From the NCBI GenBank assembly GCA_964563975.1, contig CAZLZJ010000016.1, forward strand, positions 1 to 41,635: a DNA stretch of 41,635 nt. The letters are read 5' to 3'. This document shows positions 1 through 8,343 of the stretch, piece by piece (the first letter of the stretch is position 1; every line of letters starts with the position of its first letter). The notes under the pieces were generated by a model that was not told the DNA's origin, ran no database searches, and saw only the letters and a program-made list of their open reading frames with translations. The translations under genes and the position numbers were made by a program. The DNA is from JAAYJR01 sp964563975. GTDB lineage: Bacteria > Bacteroidota > Bacteroidia > Bacteroidales > Prolixibacteraceae.

Positions 1-9
1 TTTAATCAT

Positions 10-303
10 ATGAAAGCTGTAATGATCATTTTCAACCAGGCTAATACAGAACGTGTGGAATATATGTTCGATAAGCTGGGTATCAGGGGGTATACCTGGT
101 TTAATGAAGTTAAAGGAAGGGGATCCAAAAAAGGTGAACCGCGTATGGGAACTCATACATGGCCGGAGATGAACTCTGCTGCCCTTACAATAATCGGTGA
201 AGAACAGGTTGACACTCTTCTTGATGCAATTAAAAAACTCGATGAAATCAATAAAGAAGTTGGGGTCAGGGCATTTGTCTGGCCGGTAGAAAAAACAGTA
301 TAA
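10..303 (+). CDS. PII-like small regulatory protein
   Basis: A 97-residue protein starting MKAVMIIF and ending in the alpha/beta pattern of PII-like (ferredoxin-fold) proteins. Conserved-looking segments include FNQANTERVEYM, GRGS and GTHTWPEMNSAA. I recognise it as a small PII-like family widespread in Bacteroidota and often annotated as a nitrogen-regulator-like protein; family membership is from memory of such sequences. The classical T-loop uridylylation tyrosine cannot be assigned, so a role in nitrogen sensing should not be assumed. ATG at position 10 is the first in-frame start visible, and the gene sits at the window edge, so its upstream partners are unknown. It converges on the next gene with only 6 bp between the two stop codons. 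Confidence 0.65.
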   Translation: MKAVMIIFNQANTERVEYMFDKLGIRGYTWFNEVKGRGSKKGEPRMGTHTWPEMNSAALTIIGEEQVDTLLDAIKKLDEINKEVGVRAFVWPVEKTV

Positions 304-309
304 CTGAAA

Positions 310-3099
310 TTATTTCAAAGTATAGTTATATAGCCTGCCTCCCCGGCTTCCCACAACCAGATTCAATCCGGAGACCCTGTCGGATAACTTTCCGATACTG
401 AATTCGCTGTTACCCTGCAGCGGAAATCCTTCATGCAGTTTACCATCATGATCAAACAGATAAATCCTGTTTGATTCAGCATCAACCACGCCTATTTTTT
501 TAAGATTATTTGAAAAAGCATAAATATTGGGAGGAGAGCTGACCGGGCCGGATAACTTTTTGCCAAACTGCTTTTTGCCATTTTCATCAAAAACCATAAT
601 CTCATTTTTATCGGTAAAGATAAATTCAGGTGTTTTATCACCATTCAGGTCGTCAATTATAAAGAAATGATTTTTACTTAAACGGGAGCTCCTCTTCTCT
701 TCGTGTCTTCCATCAAAATATATATAATGAACCTTACCTGTATTGTCCGATGCAACAATTTTGGGAGTCCCATCCATATTAAGAAACAACGGATTATCTG
801 AAAAGTTAATGGTGAAACCGGTTTCAACCCTGATATCCCCCCTTCTGTTACAAATATATATATGCTTACTGTCTTTAAATACTATATAATCTTTACCTGA
901 AATTTTAAAGTGCTTTACAGGTGATGTCACCATACTGCTTGTACGGCCAAAATTCCAACCTGAAATAATTTTACCTTCAAAATCATACACATAAATCTTT
1001 TTGTCCTCTCCGGCAATAACATATCGGTAATTTCTGTTCCTGTCATAATCAAATACATTTACACCATTTGTGGCAGGTGATTTGAGACCGATAGGAAAAT
1101 TTGCACAGTTTTTACCATTCCTGTCAATAAGATAAATTTTATTTTTTGTACTGAAAAGGTATTGCAACTTTCCATTCCTGTAGTAGTCGACCTGGTATAT
1201 TTCACTCATAACAGGTTCCGGCAATGGCAGGCTCCACCTGATAATTCCTGTCTCTGACAGCAGCAACAGGTTATTTCTGTCGTCGGTAATAATAATCTCT
1301 CTATTGGCGGGATTATTGGCATTTATAACCAATTGTGGTTTTTTGGCAATATCATTCCCTACCGCACTTTGCCAGGTTGTCTGTGCCTGCCCGGGTATTT
1401 CAGGATCATAAACTAAACCGAGAGTATTTAAAAAAGAGCCCTTACTATATTGAACCAGCCAATTAAAAGTGCGGAATTTCCTGATATTTTCTTCATAACC
1501 GGTAATTTTCTTAAAATAAGAAGCAGTAAAAATCTCTTTTGCAAGAGAAAACGATTTATTAATATCCAAATATATATGCAAATTGGCCTTTCCTCCATTT
1601 TTCTGTACAGCTTTAAGGTAAGCATTATCTTTCCCAAGAGTATTCCCGTTGGCAATATTTTGCAGATACTCTTTTAACCCCTGCTCCGTATTGCAAAATA
1701 TCATACAATTATTGTAAAAAGTCACATATTCGGCAGCAGCCGTAAAAAATGGCGCTCCAAGCCAAATACCGGGAAATGAGGGATAAGGGAATTTATATAT
1801 CCCAATTTTAACTTTACTGTTTAATTGATAATCTGATCTGGCAGAATCAAGCTCCGACTTTTCACGGTAAGCATAATTAGCCAGCAACCCCTTCATCTGC
1901 TCTTCGGCTGAAGCCTGGTTTTCAGTTTGAAATATAAAGTAAATCTGTTTATTATCAGGATCTACCGGAATTGTTCCGGCGGCCACTATTATTTGATCTT
2001 TTACGATTTCTCCAAACTGCTCTCTCATATTATTACGAAAACCATATTCGAACCTTTTCATCCTCTCCTCTCTCATATAATATGAACCTGTATGAATGAA
2101 ATAGTTTTCAAGCCGTTTAAAAAATAATTTTTTATCTGAAAGGGCAATATTAAAATAACAGGATATATTTTGAGGTAAAATCTCATCAGCCCTGAATCTT
2201 ACGGGCTGTTGTCCTTCAAAAACAGAAAGGTAGTGATTCAGAGAATCGCCGGCAACAGAATAACCATTGAAAATTAAATCATCTTTACTGAAAGAGAGGT
2301 CAAGTGAACTCCAGGAGGCAAAATTTCTGAACTTTTCAGATTGTATTCGTGCATTTAATTTAACCGGATCACCAAATTCATCTTTTCGTCTTTTTAAATC
2401 ACTATTCAGAATATTGCCCATAAAACCGGAAAAGTAGCTATGATTAACAAATAGTGACACCTTACCTGAAGAGGCTGATTTATATGTCTCCTGAAAAAAT
2501 TTATTATTTACAATCCCTTTTGAGGACAGTTGTCTTATTGCCTGTTCAACTAATAAAGATTCGCTGCTTACAATAAATAAACCATTAGTAATTGAATAGA
2601 CCACAGGTTTATTTTCCGGGCCTCTGTTTATCTCAATAATTTTACTTTTACCATAATCTTTTTCGAAATATTTAAATTTTGCCGGTGGAAACAGATTCTG
2701 AATAAATTGAAGAATTTCATTTTTCCTGTTGCTCCCGTCAACTTTTTTTACAAGCAGGGGCATTAGCTGGTTACGGCCCGTAAAGCAAAAGGCTATAACA
2801 AAAGGTGTATTTCGTAAACCCGGGGATATCTCTTTCGAATCTCTGATAAGTGAGTCAAGATTTAAAAAGCTGCCGGTATAAGACTTATCAATCAGGGCAA
2901 ACTCCTTCATTACAGAGTTGCCGAATGGTATGGAACTTAAAGATCCGGCTTCCATAAAAAAGGGAGTAGTTACCGGAATAGCTTTATAAAGTGTGGTGTC
3001 TTTGGAAAAAGGGATATCGCCCGAAGGAGAAAAGTAAAAATAACCTGCTACTGCTCCTATTGCGAGAACTACTACAACAACTATAATAATTCGTTTCAT
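310..3099 (-). CDS. Membrane-anchored DUF3352-like protein with C-terminal beta-propeller
   Basis: A 929-residue protein. Residues 2-22 form one hydrophobic segment after MKR, without a lipobox cysteine, so it is probably an inner-membrane anchor or uncleaved signal with the rest outside the cytoplasm. Residues about 35-580 resemble the DUF3352-type region of Bacteroidota proteins, with no catalytic motif I can name. From about residue 590 to the end there are repeated beta-strand units of the type IYLIDRNGK, IYVYDFEGK, IMVFDENGK and IYLFDHDGK, each ending in a D-x-(N/D/E)-G-like turn, plus DLNGDKTPEF, which resembles an FG-GAP/calcium-binding turn. This indicates a PQQ/FG-GAP-like beta-propeller. 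It lies 61 bp downstream of infB on the same strand and could be read through from that operon. Function unknown; a structural or envelope-sensing role is only a guess. Confidence 0.7.
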   Translation of the reverse strand: MKRIIIVVVVVLAIGAVAGYFYFSPSGDIPFSKDTTLYKAIPVTTPFFMEAGSLSSIPFGNSVMKEFALIDKSYTGSFLNLDSLIRDSKEISPGLRNTPFVIAFCFTGRNQLMPLLVKKVDGSNRKNEILQFIQNLFPPAKFKYFEKDYGKSKIIEINRGPENKPVVYSITNGLFIVSSESLLVEQAIRQLSSKGIVNNKFFQETYKSASSGKVSLFVNHSYFSGFMGNILNSDLKRRKDEFGDPVKLNARIQSEKFRNFASWSSLDLSFSKDDLIFNGYSVAGDSLNHYLSVFEGQQPVRFRADEILPQNISCYFNIALSDKKLFFKRLENYFIHTGSYYMREERMKRFEYGFRNNMREQFGEIVKDQIIVAAGTIPVDPDNKQIYFIFQTENQASAEEQMKGLLANYAYREKSELDSARSDYQLNSKVKIGIYKFPYPSFPGIWLGAPFFTAAAEYVTFYNNCMIFCNTEQGLKEYLQNIANGNTLGKDNAYLKAVQKNGGKANLHIYLDINKSFSLAKEIFTASYFKKITGYEENIRKFRTFNWLVQYSKGSFLNTLGLVYDPEIPGQAQTTWQSAVGNDIAKKPQLVINANNPANREIIITDDRNNLLLLSETGIIRWSLPLPEPVMSEIYQVDYYRNGKLQYLFSTKNKIYLIDRNGKNCANFPIGLKSPATNGVNVFDYDRNRNYRYVIAGEDKKIYVYDFEGKIISGWNFGRTSSMVTSPVKHFKISGKDYIVFKDSKHIYICNRRGDIRVETGFTINFSDNPLFLNMDGTPKIVASDNTGKVHYIYFDGRHEEKRSSRLSKNHFFIIDDLNGDKTPEFIFTDKNEIMVFDENGKKQFGKKLSGPVSSPPNIYAFSNNLKKIGVVDAESNRIYLFDHDGKLHEGFPLQGNSEFSIGKLSDRVSGLNLVVGSRGGRLYNYTLK

Positions 3100-3160
3100 C
3101 CTTCCCGGTTTTTTTCAGAACTACAAAATCATATTAAAAGTTAATTGTTAATAACTGATA

Positions 3161-6100
3161 TTATAGTTGTTTTGCAACCTCAACTTCATTGAATGCTTCA
3201 ACAAAATCACCTATTTTAATATCATTGAAATTTTCAATATTTAAGCCACATTCATAGCCATTCTTGACCTCCCTGGTATCATCTTTAAATCTTTTTAACG
3301 ATCCCAGAGTACCGGTATATATCACTATGCCATCGCGTATAATTCTTATTTTCGAATTCCTGTTAATCTTTCCGTCCCGAACAATACAACCGGCTACGGT
3401 ACCCACTTTTGTTATCTTAAATGTATCAAGCACCTCCGCTAATCCTGTAATCTCCTCTTTTATATCGGGAGACAGCATCCCTTCCATTGCTGCTTTAATC
3501 TCATTTATTGCATCATAAATTATTGAATATAAACGAATGTCAATTTGTTCACGTTCAGCAAGCTTTCGTGCACTTAATGAAGGCCTTACCTGGAAGCCCA
3601 CAACAATTGCTTCAGAAGCGGCAGCAAGAAGAATGTCAGATTCAGATATCTGCCCCACTGCTTTATGTTTTACATTTACCTGAATTTCTTCTGTCGATAA
3701 CTGGATAAGCGCATCAGCCAAAGCTTCAACCGATCCATCCACATCACCTTTAATAATAAGATTCAGCTCCTGAAAATTACCTATGGCTATTCTCCGGCCT
3801 ATTTCATCAAGTGTGATATGCTTTTGTGACCGGAGACCCTGCTCCCGTGCAAGCTGCTCGCGTTTATTGGCAATAACTCTTGCTTCACGCTCATTTTCCA
3901 TTACATTAAAATTATCGCCTGCCTGCGGAGCTCCATCCAATCCAAGAATAATAACAGGCTCAGACGGGCCGGCACTTTCAATTTTCTGGTTACGCTCATT
4001 AAACATAGCCTTGACATGCCCGAAATATTTTCCGGCAAGCACAATATCACCATTTTTGAGAGTTCCGTTTTGAACAAGCACTGTTGCCACATAACCCCTC
4101 CCCCGGTCAAGCGAAGACTCAATAATCGTACCGGTTGCAAGCCTGTCGGGATTAGCTTTTAATTCCAACAGTTCAGCTTCAAGAAGTACTTTTTCAAGCA
4201 ACTCAAATACCCCAATGCCTTTTTTTGCTGAAATATCGTGCGACTGATATTTTCCGCCCCACTCTTCAACAAGGTAATTCATCTTTGCAAGTTCTTCCTT
4301 TATCTTTTCCGGATTAGCGCCCGGTTTATCGATCTTATTAATGGCAAAAACAATGGGCACACCGGCAGCAGAAGCATGATTAATTGCTTCAACAGTCTGC
4401 GGCATAACACTATCATCTGCAGCCACTATAATAATGGCAATATCTGTCACCTGGGCACCCCTTGCACGCATTGCGGTAAAAGCTTCATGCCCCGGAGTAT
4501 CAAGAAAGGTAATATTTTTACCCTCTTTAAGATATACATTATAAGCGCCGATATGTTGTGTAATACCACCGGCTTCACCGGCAATTACATTGGCACTTCT
4601 GATATAATCAAGCAGTGATGTTTTACCATGATCCACATGCCCCATCACAGTAACAATAGGGGGCCTTGGAATCAGGTCTTCCTCTGAATCTTCAAACGAT
4701 TCAATTGATTCCTGAATGTCAATACTTACAAATTCAACTGAAAAACCAAATTCTTCAGCAACAATGGAGAGAGTTTCCGCATCCAGTCTCTGATTGATAG
4801 ATACAAACAACCCAAGACTCATACAGGTAGAAATAATCTCATTAACATTAACATCCATCATATTGGCAAGCTCATTTGCAGAAACAAATTCTGTTACCTT
4901 CAGTATCTTTTTCTGCTGATTAAGCTTCTCGATATCAGCCTGCTTCCTTTCACTGATTGCAGCCCTTTTATCACGTCTGTGTTTGGCTCCTTTTGATTTG
5001 CCCTTAAAAGTCAGCCGTGCAAGAGTATCCTTTATCTGCTTCTGTACTTCTTCTTCATTTACCTCCTTTTTGAGCAGCACCCTTCTCTTTCTGCCCACCT
5101 GCTTCTGAACTTTTCTATCTATTTTGGGTCTTTCGGCTGTCTGTTTATCCTCTAACTTAACCTTTCCTGTCTCCCTGATCCTTTTTCTGCGTTTCTTATG
5201 GATATCTGAATCAGTACTTAACTTAAGCTTTTTCTGCTTTTTCTCCGGCAAATCAATTTTTCCCACTACAGTAGGGCCTGCAAGTTGCCGGGGTTTTGCT
5301 TTTATTACTTCTATTTCATCTGCCGGTTTTTCAACTTCAGCCTCCTTTGCAGCAACCTCTTTAACCTTTTGAACAACAACTTTTCTTTTAAGCCGTTCTC
5401 TCCTCTCTTTCTCTTTTTCTTTCCTTGACTTTTTTGGAGGACGTGTTTTTTGGTTCAGGCTTGTAAGATCAATCCTTCCTACTACTTTGACATCATCAAC
5501 CTTAGGAATTTCAGTTTCAATCTCTGCAACCAACTCCTCCCGGACTACCTCTGTTTTAGCCTCCTTTTCCTCTGCCTCAACAGCCGGTTCTCTCTTTTGC
5601 GGCGGCTTTTCCATATGCACCTGCTCCCCGGCAACCGGCTCTATTGGTGTACTTTCATCAACAACAGGCAATTCTTCCTCTTTTTTCTCAACTACTTCCC
5701 CGGTTTCAACAGGTACCTCCGGAGCTTTCTCAACCTCAATAACAACAGGCGGCTCCTTCTCTTTAATACTTTCCGGGGCAACCTGAACCTTCTCTTGCTT
5801 TTCTGCAACGGATGGTTTTTTCTTTTTGGGAGGTTCCGGCTTTACCTTAACAGGAATAATCACCTTCTCTTCAATCTCCTCAATATCTTCTTCAAAATCT
5901 TCATCAATATCTGTCATCTCCTCTCTATCCTCTATGGAGATTACCTCCTGCTTTGGCCTGTGACTTTTAAAAATCATTCTTTCAGACTCTTTTTTTAAAT
6001 TCAGATCAACTTTATACTCTTTTTCCAAAAGCTGAACTGCATCTTCGGTAACCTTGGTGTTTGGATTTGGACTTATATCAAAACCTTTCTTTTGCAGAAA

Positions 6101-6175
6101 TTCAACAATTGTATTTATTCCCACATTAAATTCTCTTGCAAGTTTACTAAGTCTGGTTGTCTTGCCTACTGCCAT
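3161..6175 (-). CDS. infB: Translation initiation factor IF-2
   Basis: IF-2 is the GTPase that places initiator fMet-tRNA on the 30S subunit and promotes 70S joining. Residues 1-55 form the IF2 N-terminal module (LSKLAREFNVGINTIVEFL). Residues about 60-400 are a long charged, Pro/Val/Glu/Lys-rich linker. A second IF2_N-like module follows at about 425-485. The G domain shows GHVDHGKT (about 509-516), DTPGHEAF (about 558) and NKID (about 612). Domain II and the C-terminal fMet-tRNA-binding part follow to residue 1004. The length is at the long end because of the linker, as is usual in Bacteroidota. It is the third gene of rimP-nusA-infB, 23 bp after nusA, the classical order. Confidence 0.97.
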   Translation of the reverse strand: MAVGKTTRLSKLAREFNVGINTIVEFLQKKGFDISPNPNTKVTEDAVQLLEKEYKVDLNLKKESERMIFKSHRPKQEVISIEDREEMTDIDEDFEEDIEEIEEKVIIPVKVKPEPPKKKKPSVAEKQEKVQVAPESIKEKEPPVVIEVEKAPEVPVETGEVVEKKEEELPVVDESTPIEPVAGEQVHMEKPPQKREPAVEAEEKEAKTEVVREELVAEIETEIPKVDDVKVVGRIDLTSLNQKTRPPKKSRKEKEKERRERLKRKVVVQKVKEVAAKEAEVEKPADEIEVIKAKPRQLAGPTVVGKIDLPEKKQKKLKLSTDSDIHKKRRKRIRETGKVKLEDKQTAERPKIDRKVQKQVGRKRRVLLKKEVNEEEVQKQIKDTLARLTFKGKSKGAKHRRDKRAAISERKQADIEKLNQQKKILKVTEFVSANELANMMDVNVNEIISTCMSLGLFVSINQRLDAETLSIVAEEFGFSVEFVSIDIQESIESFEDSEEDLIPRPPIVTVMGHVDHGKTSLLDYIRSANVIAGEAGGITQHIGAYNVYLKEGKNITFLDTPGHEAFTAMRARGAQVTDIAIIIVAADDSVMPQTVEAINHASAAGVPIVFAINKIDKPGANPEKIKEELAKMNYLVEEWGGKYQSHDISAKKGIGVFELLEKVLLEAELLELKANPDRLATGTIIESSLDRGRGYVATVLVQNGTLKNGDIVLAGKYFGHVKAMFNERNQKIESAGPSEPVIILGLDGAPQAGDNFNVMENEREARVIANKREQLAREQGLRSQKHITLDEIGRRIAIGNFQELNLIIKGDVDGSVEALADALIQLSTEEIQVNVKHKAVGQISESDILLAAASEAIVVGFQVRPSLSARKLAEREQIDIRLYSIIYDAINEIKAAMEGMLSPDIKEEITGLAEVLDTFKITKVGTVAGCIVRDGKINRNSKIRIIRDGIVIYTGTLGSLKRFKDDTREVKNGYECGLNIENFNDIKIGDFVEAFNEVEVAKQL

Positions 6176-6198
6176 AAATTAATATTTTCCATTATTTT

Positions 6199-7434
6199 TT
6201 ACTCAAATTCCGACTTGAGTATTTTTAAAACCTCATCAACTGTCTCTTCCTCAAGGTCTGTGCGCTTAATCAATTCGCCCCTTGGTATATTAAGGACATT
6301 TTTAGCGGTATCACAACCAATTCCCTTCAATGTATCAATAATCCAGCTGTCAATCTCATCAGCAAATTCATCAAGATTGACATCTTCGTCATCTTCTTCC
6401 ATCTCTCTGTAGACATCAATTTCATATCCTGTCAGCTGGCTTGCCAGTCTGATATTCAAGCCACCCTTGCCAATAGCCAGCGACACCTCTTCGGGTTTCA
6501 GGTAAACTTCAGCTTTTTTTTCTTCTTCAACTATCTTTATATTATGAATCTTGGCAGGATTCAATGCTCTTTTAATAAAAAGTTGAACATTGGAAGAGTA
6601 GTTAATTACATCTATATTTTCATTCCTGAGTTCCCTGACAATTCCATGTATACGCGATCCCTTCATTCCCACACATGCTCCAACGGGGTCAACGCGTTCA
6701 TCATATGATTCAACAGCCACTTTTGCACGCTCTCCGGGAACTCTCACTATCTTTTTAATTGTTATAAGCCCGTCGAAAATTTCAGGTATTTCAAGCTCAA
6801 ATAATCTTTCAAGAAACTCGGGAGCCGTCCGCGACAATATTATTATAGGGTTATTATTTCTGAGTTCCACTTTAAAAACTATTGCCCTTACTGTGTCTCC
6901 TTTTCTGAAAAAATCGGAAGGGATCTGCTCAGACTTGGGAAGAAGCAGCTCATTCCCCTCATCATCAATAATAAGTATCTCTTTTTTCCAAACCTGGTAC
7001 ACTTCTCCGGTTACAATATCTCCGATTTTATCTTTATACTTACCATAAACATAATCCTTTTCAAGTTCCAAAATCCTGCTGGCCAGATTCTGACGAAGAT
7101 TCAATATAGAACGTCTTCCGAAATCAATAAGCTTCACCTCATCTGTCACCTCTTCTCCCACCTCATATTCGCTGTCAATCTTCAGAGCCTCCGACAATGC
7201 AATCTGCAAATTAGGATCCTCTAATTCATCATCATTTACAACTTCCCGATTTCTCCAAATTTCAAAATCTCCCTTATCAATGTTAATTATAACATCGAAA
7301 TTTTCATCGGTCCCATACTGCTTAATGAGTACGCTGCGAAAAACATCTTCCAGAACACTCATCATAGTAACTCTGTCAATATTTTTCAATTCCTTAAATT
7401 CAGCAAAAGTATCAATAAGACTAATATTTTCCAT
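6199..7434 (-). CDS. nusA: Transcription termination/antitermination factor NusA
   Basis: NusA binds RNA polymerase and nascent RNA and modulates pausing, termination and antitermination. From the chosen ATG at 7434 the protein has 411 residues: an N-terminal RNAP-binding domain (ISLIDTFAEFKELKNID), an S1 domain starting around residue 125 (GDIVTGEVYQVWKKEILI), and two KH domains (GACVGMKGSRIHGIVREL and SLAIGKGGLNIRLASQLTGYE). An acidic C-terminal tail ends in a short helix-hairpin segment. The open frame extends upstream to an ATG at 7461, but that adds nine residues not typical of the family and lengthens the overlap with rimP to 41 bp; the 7434 start overlaps rimP by 14 bp. Both starts remain possible. 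Confidence 0.95.
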   Translation of the reverse strand: MENISLIDTFAEFKELKNIDRVTMMSVLEDVFRSVLIKQYGTDENFDVIINIDKGDFEIWRNREVVNDDELEDPNLQIALSEALKIDSEYEVGEEVTDEVKLIDFGRRSILNLRQNLASRILELEKDYVYGKYKDKIGDIVTGEVYQVWKKEILIIDDEGNELLLPKSEQIPSDFFRKGDTVRAIVFKVELRNNNPIIILSRTAPEFLERLFELEIPEIFDGLITIKKIVRVPGERAKVAVESYDERVDPVGACVGMKGSRIHGIVRELRNENIDVINYSSNVQLFIKRALNPAKIHNIKIVEEEKKAEVYLKPEEVSLAIGKGGLNIRLASQLTGYEIDVYREMEEDDEDVNLDEFADEIDSWIIDTLKGIGCDTAKNVLNIPRGELIKRTDLEEETVDEVLKILKSEFE

Positions 7435-7909
7435 CTCTTGTCGGTTTTTTAAAAGTAACAACTACTTTAACACTCTTTATCTTGTTATAGTCAAAAGCAA
7501 ACTCTTTTACAACCGGTTGTTTTTTCTTTTGCCCTTCAACCTTCTCCTTTCCGGAGTATACAATGATAAAATTATCATCCCCGGCACTCTTCAGAACTCC
7601 TGTAACCTTCTCTCCTTCATTAGTTAAAACCTCCACACAACGGCCTCTGTTTTTTAAGAACTGCTCTCTTACCCTGAAACTTTCCGACAGACCGGGTGAA
7701 GAAACCTGTAATTCAAAATCTTCATTGCCCCTGTCAAGCTTCTGCTCAAGCTGATTGTGAAACAGAGCACAATCCTCAATAGTCAGACCCTTGAAACTGT
7801 CAATATAAACCCTTATGACATTAGATGCACTAACATCAATTTCCACAAGAAACATATCTTCTTTCAAAAGTTCTCTAACCAGTTCTTTTATCTTCTTTTT
7901 ATCTGTCAT
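7421..7909 (-). CDS. rimP: Ribosome maturation factor RimP
   Basis: RimP assists 30S subunit maturation. The 162-residue protein carries the family pattern: an N-terminal alpha/beta domain with VEIDVSASNVIRVYIDSFKGLTIEDC, the conserved segment ELQVSSPGLSESFRVREQFLKNRGR, and an SH3-like C-terminal domain ending in YNKIKSVKVVVTFKK. The length is within the usual 150-165 range. It is the first gene of the rimP-nusA-infB operon and is transcribed away from lpxD. A Bacteroidota-type promoter lies about 65 bp upstream. The stop codon lies inside the nusA start region, suggesting translational coupling. Confidence 0.93.
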   Translation of the reverse strand: MTDKKKIKELVRELLKEDMFLVEIDVSASNVIRVYIDSFKGLTIEDCALFHNQLEQKLDRGNEDFELQVSSPGLSESFRVREQFLKNRGRCVEVLTNEGEKVTGVLKSAGDDNFIIVYSGKEKVEGQKKKQPVVKEFAFDYNKIKSVKVVVTFKKPTRDGKY

Positions 7910-7972
7910 TATTTCCCGGTAACAAAATAGGGAACCTTAGGCCCCCTATTTCAGAATATCTGAAAATCTTTG

Positions 7973-8004
7973 CAAAAATAATAATTTCCCGTCAATAACA
8001 CAAA
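7973..8004 (-). promoter_or_regulatory. Predicted promoter of the rimP-nusA-infB operon
   Basis: Read on the minus strand, TTTG (8001-8004) is followed by a 20-bp spacer and then TATTTTTG (7973-7980). This matches the primary sigma factor consensus described for Bacteroidota (TTTG at about -33, TAnnTTTG at about -7). The start of transcription would fall near 7966, giving an untranslated leader of about 55 nt before the rimP ATG at 7909. Confidence 0.5.
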
Positions 8005-8149
8005 AAATATAACGGATGATAAATGCCTAAATCCGAATTAATTAAAGTTTTTTTATTTAACCCGGTATTCAAACAAAATGCTGATTAAGGCCTTCTTACA
8101 GACAAACAAAAAAAAGAGCAATTAAAAAAAGATGAGAAAGCTAAAAGAA

Positions 8150-8180
8150 TTGGACATTAATTAGTTTAAAACTATATTTG
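8150..8180 (+). promoter_or_regulatory. Predicted promoter of the lpxD-lpxC/fabZ-lpxA operon
   Basis: TTG at 8150-8152, a 20-bp spacer and TATATTTG at 8173-8180 fit the Bacteroidota promoter consensus exactly. Transcription would begin near 8187, about 157 nt before the lpxD ATG. The implied leader is long and contains the hairpin at 8240-8268. Confidence 0.55.
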
Positions 8181-8239
8181 CAACGCTTGAAATATAGTTT
8201 ATATCACAATACGAAACAAGTATGATTGCAAAATATGCG

Positions 8240-8268
8240 AGCTCTCCCGGTTAAAATCGGGACAAGCT
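8240..8268 (+). promoter_or_regulatory. Hairpin in the lpxD leader
   Basis: The sequence can fold as AGCT / TCCCG / 8-nt loop / CGGGA / AGCT. Stem arms are 8240-8243 plus 8245-8249, and 8258-8262 plus 8265-8268, with a small asymmetric internal loop (C against CA). No U-run follows, so it is not a standard terminator. It may be a leader structure or a copy of a dispersed palindromic element; one copy in one window cannot decide this. Confidence 0.4.
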
Positions 8269-8343
8269 ATACCATACCTTTAAAAATAAACGATATTAAT
8301 AGTATAAAAATACCAGTTAATAATATTAATGTAATTTATCCGA

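Larger units (their letters stand above)
7910..8343. other. Intergenic control region between rimP and lpxD
   Basis: This 434-bp gap is the only long non-coding stretch in the window. It separates two divergent operons. Each has a good match to the Bacteroidota promoter form: for rimP at 7973-8004 (minus) and for lpxD at 8150-8180 (plus). A GC-rich hairpin lies at 8240-8268 within the lpxD leader. The part at 8005-8149 is AT-rich with A-tracts, and I see no gene or RNA family there. No tRNA or credible coding frame was found beyond a possible 10-codon mini-frame at 8222-8254. Confidence 0.7.

Noticed and set aside
5487..5786. Repetitive-looking stretch in infB considered as a DNA repeat
   Set aside because: The pattern reflects a low-complexity protein linker (Pro, Val, Glu, Lys). 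No exact tandem unit was seen.
5450..5998. 182-codon open frame on the plus strand opposite infB
   Set aside because: It lies opposite the low-complexity linker of IF-2. Repetitive Glu/Lys/Pro/Val codons leave few stops on the other strand, and the translation is Leu/Phe/Asn-rich low complexity.
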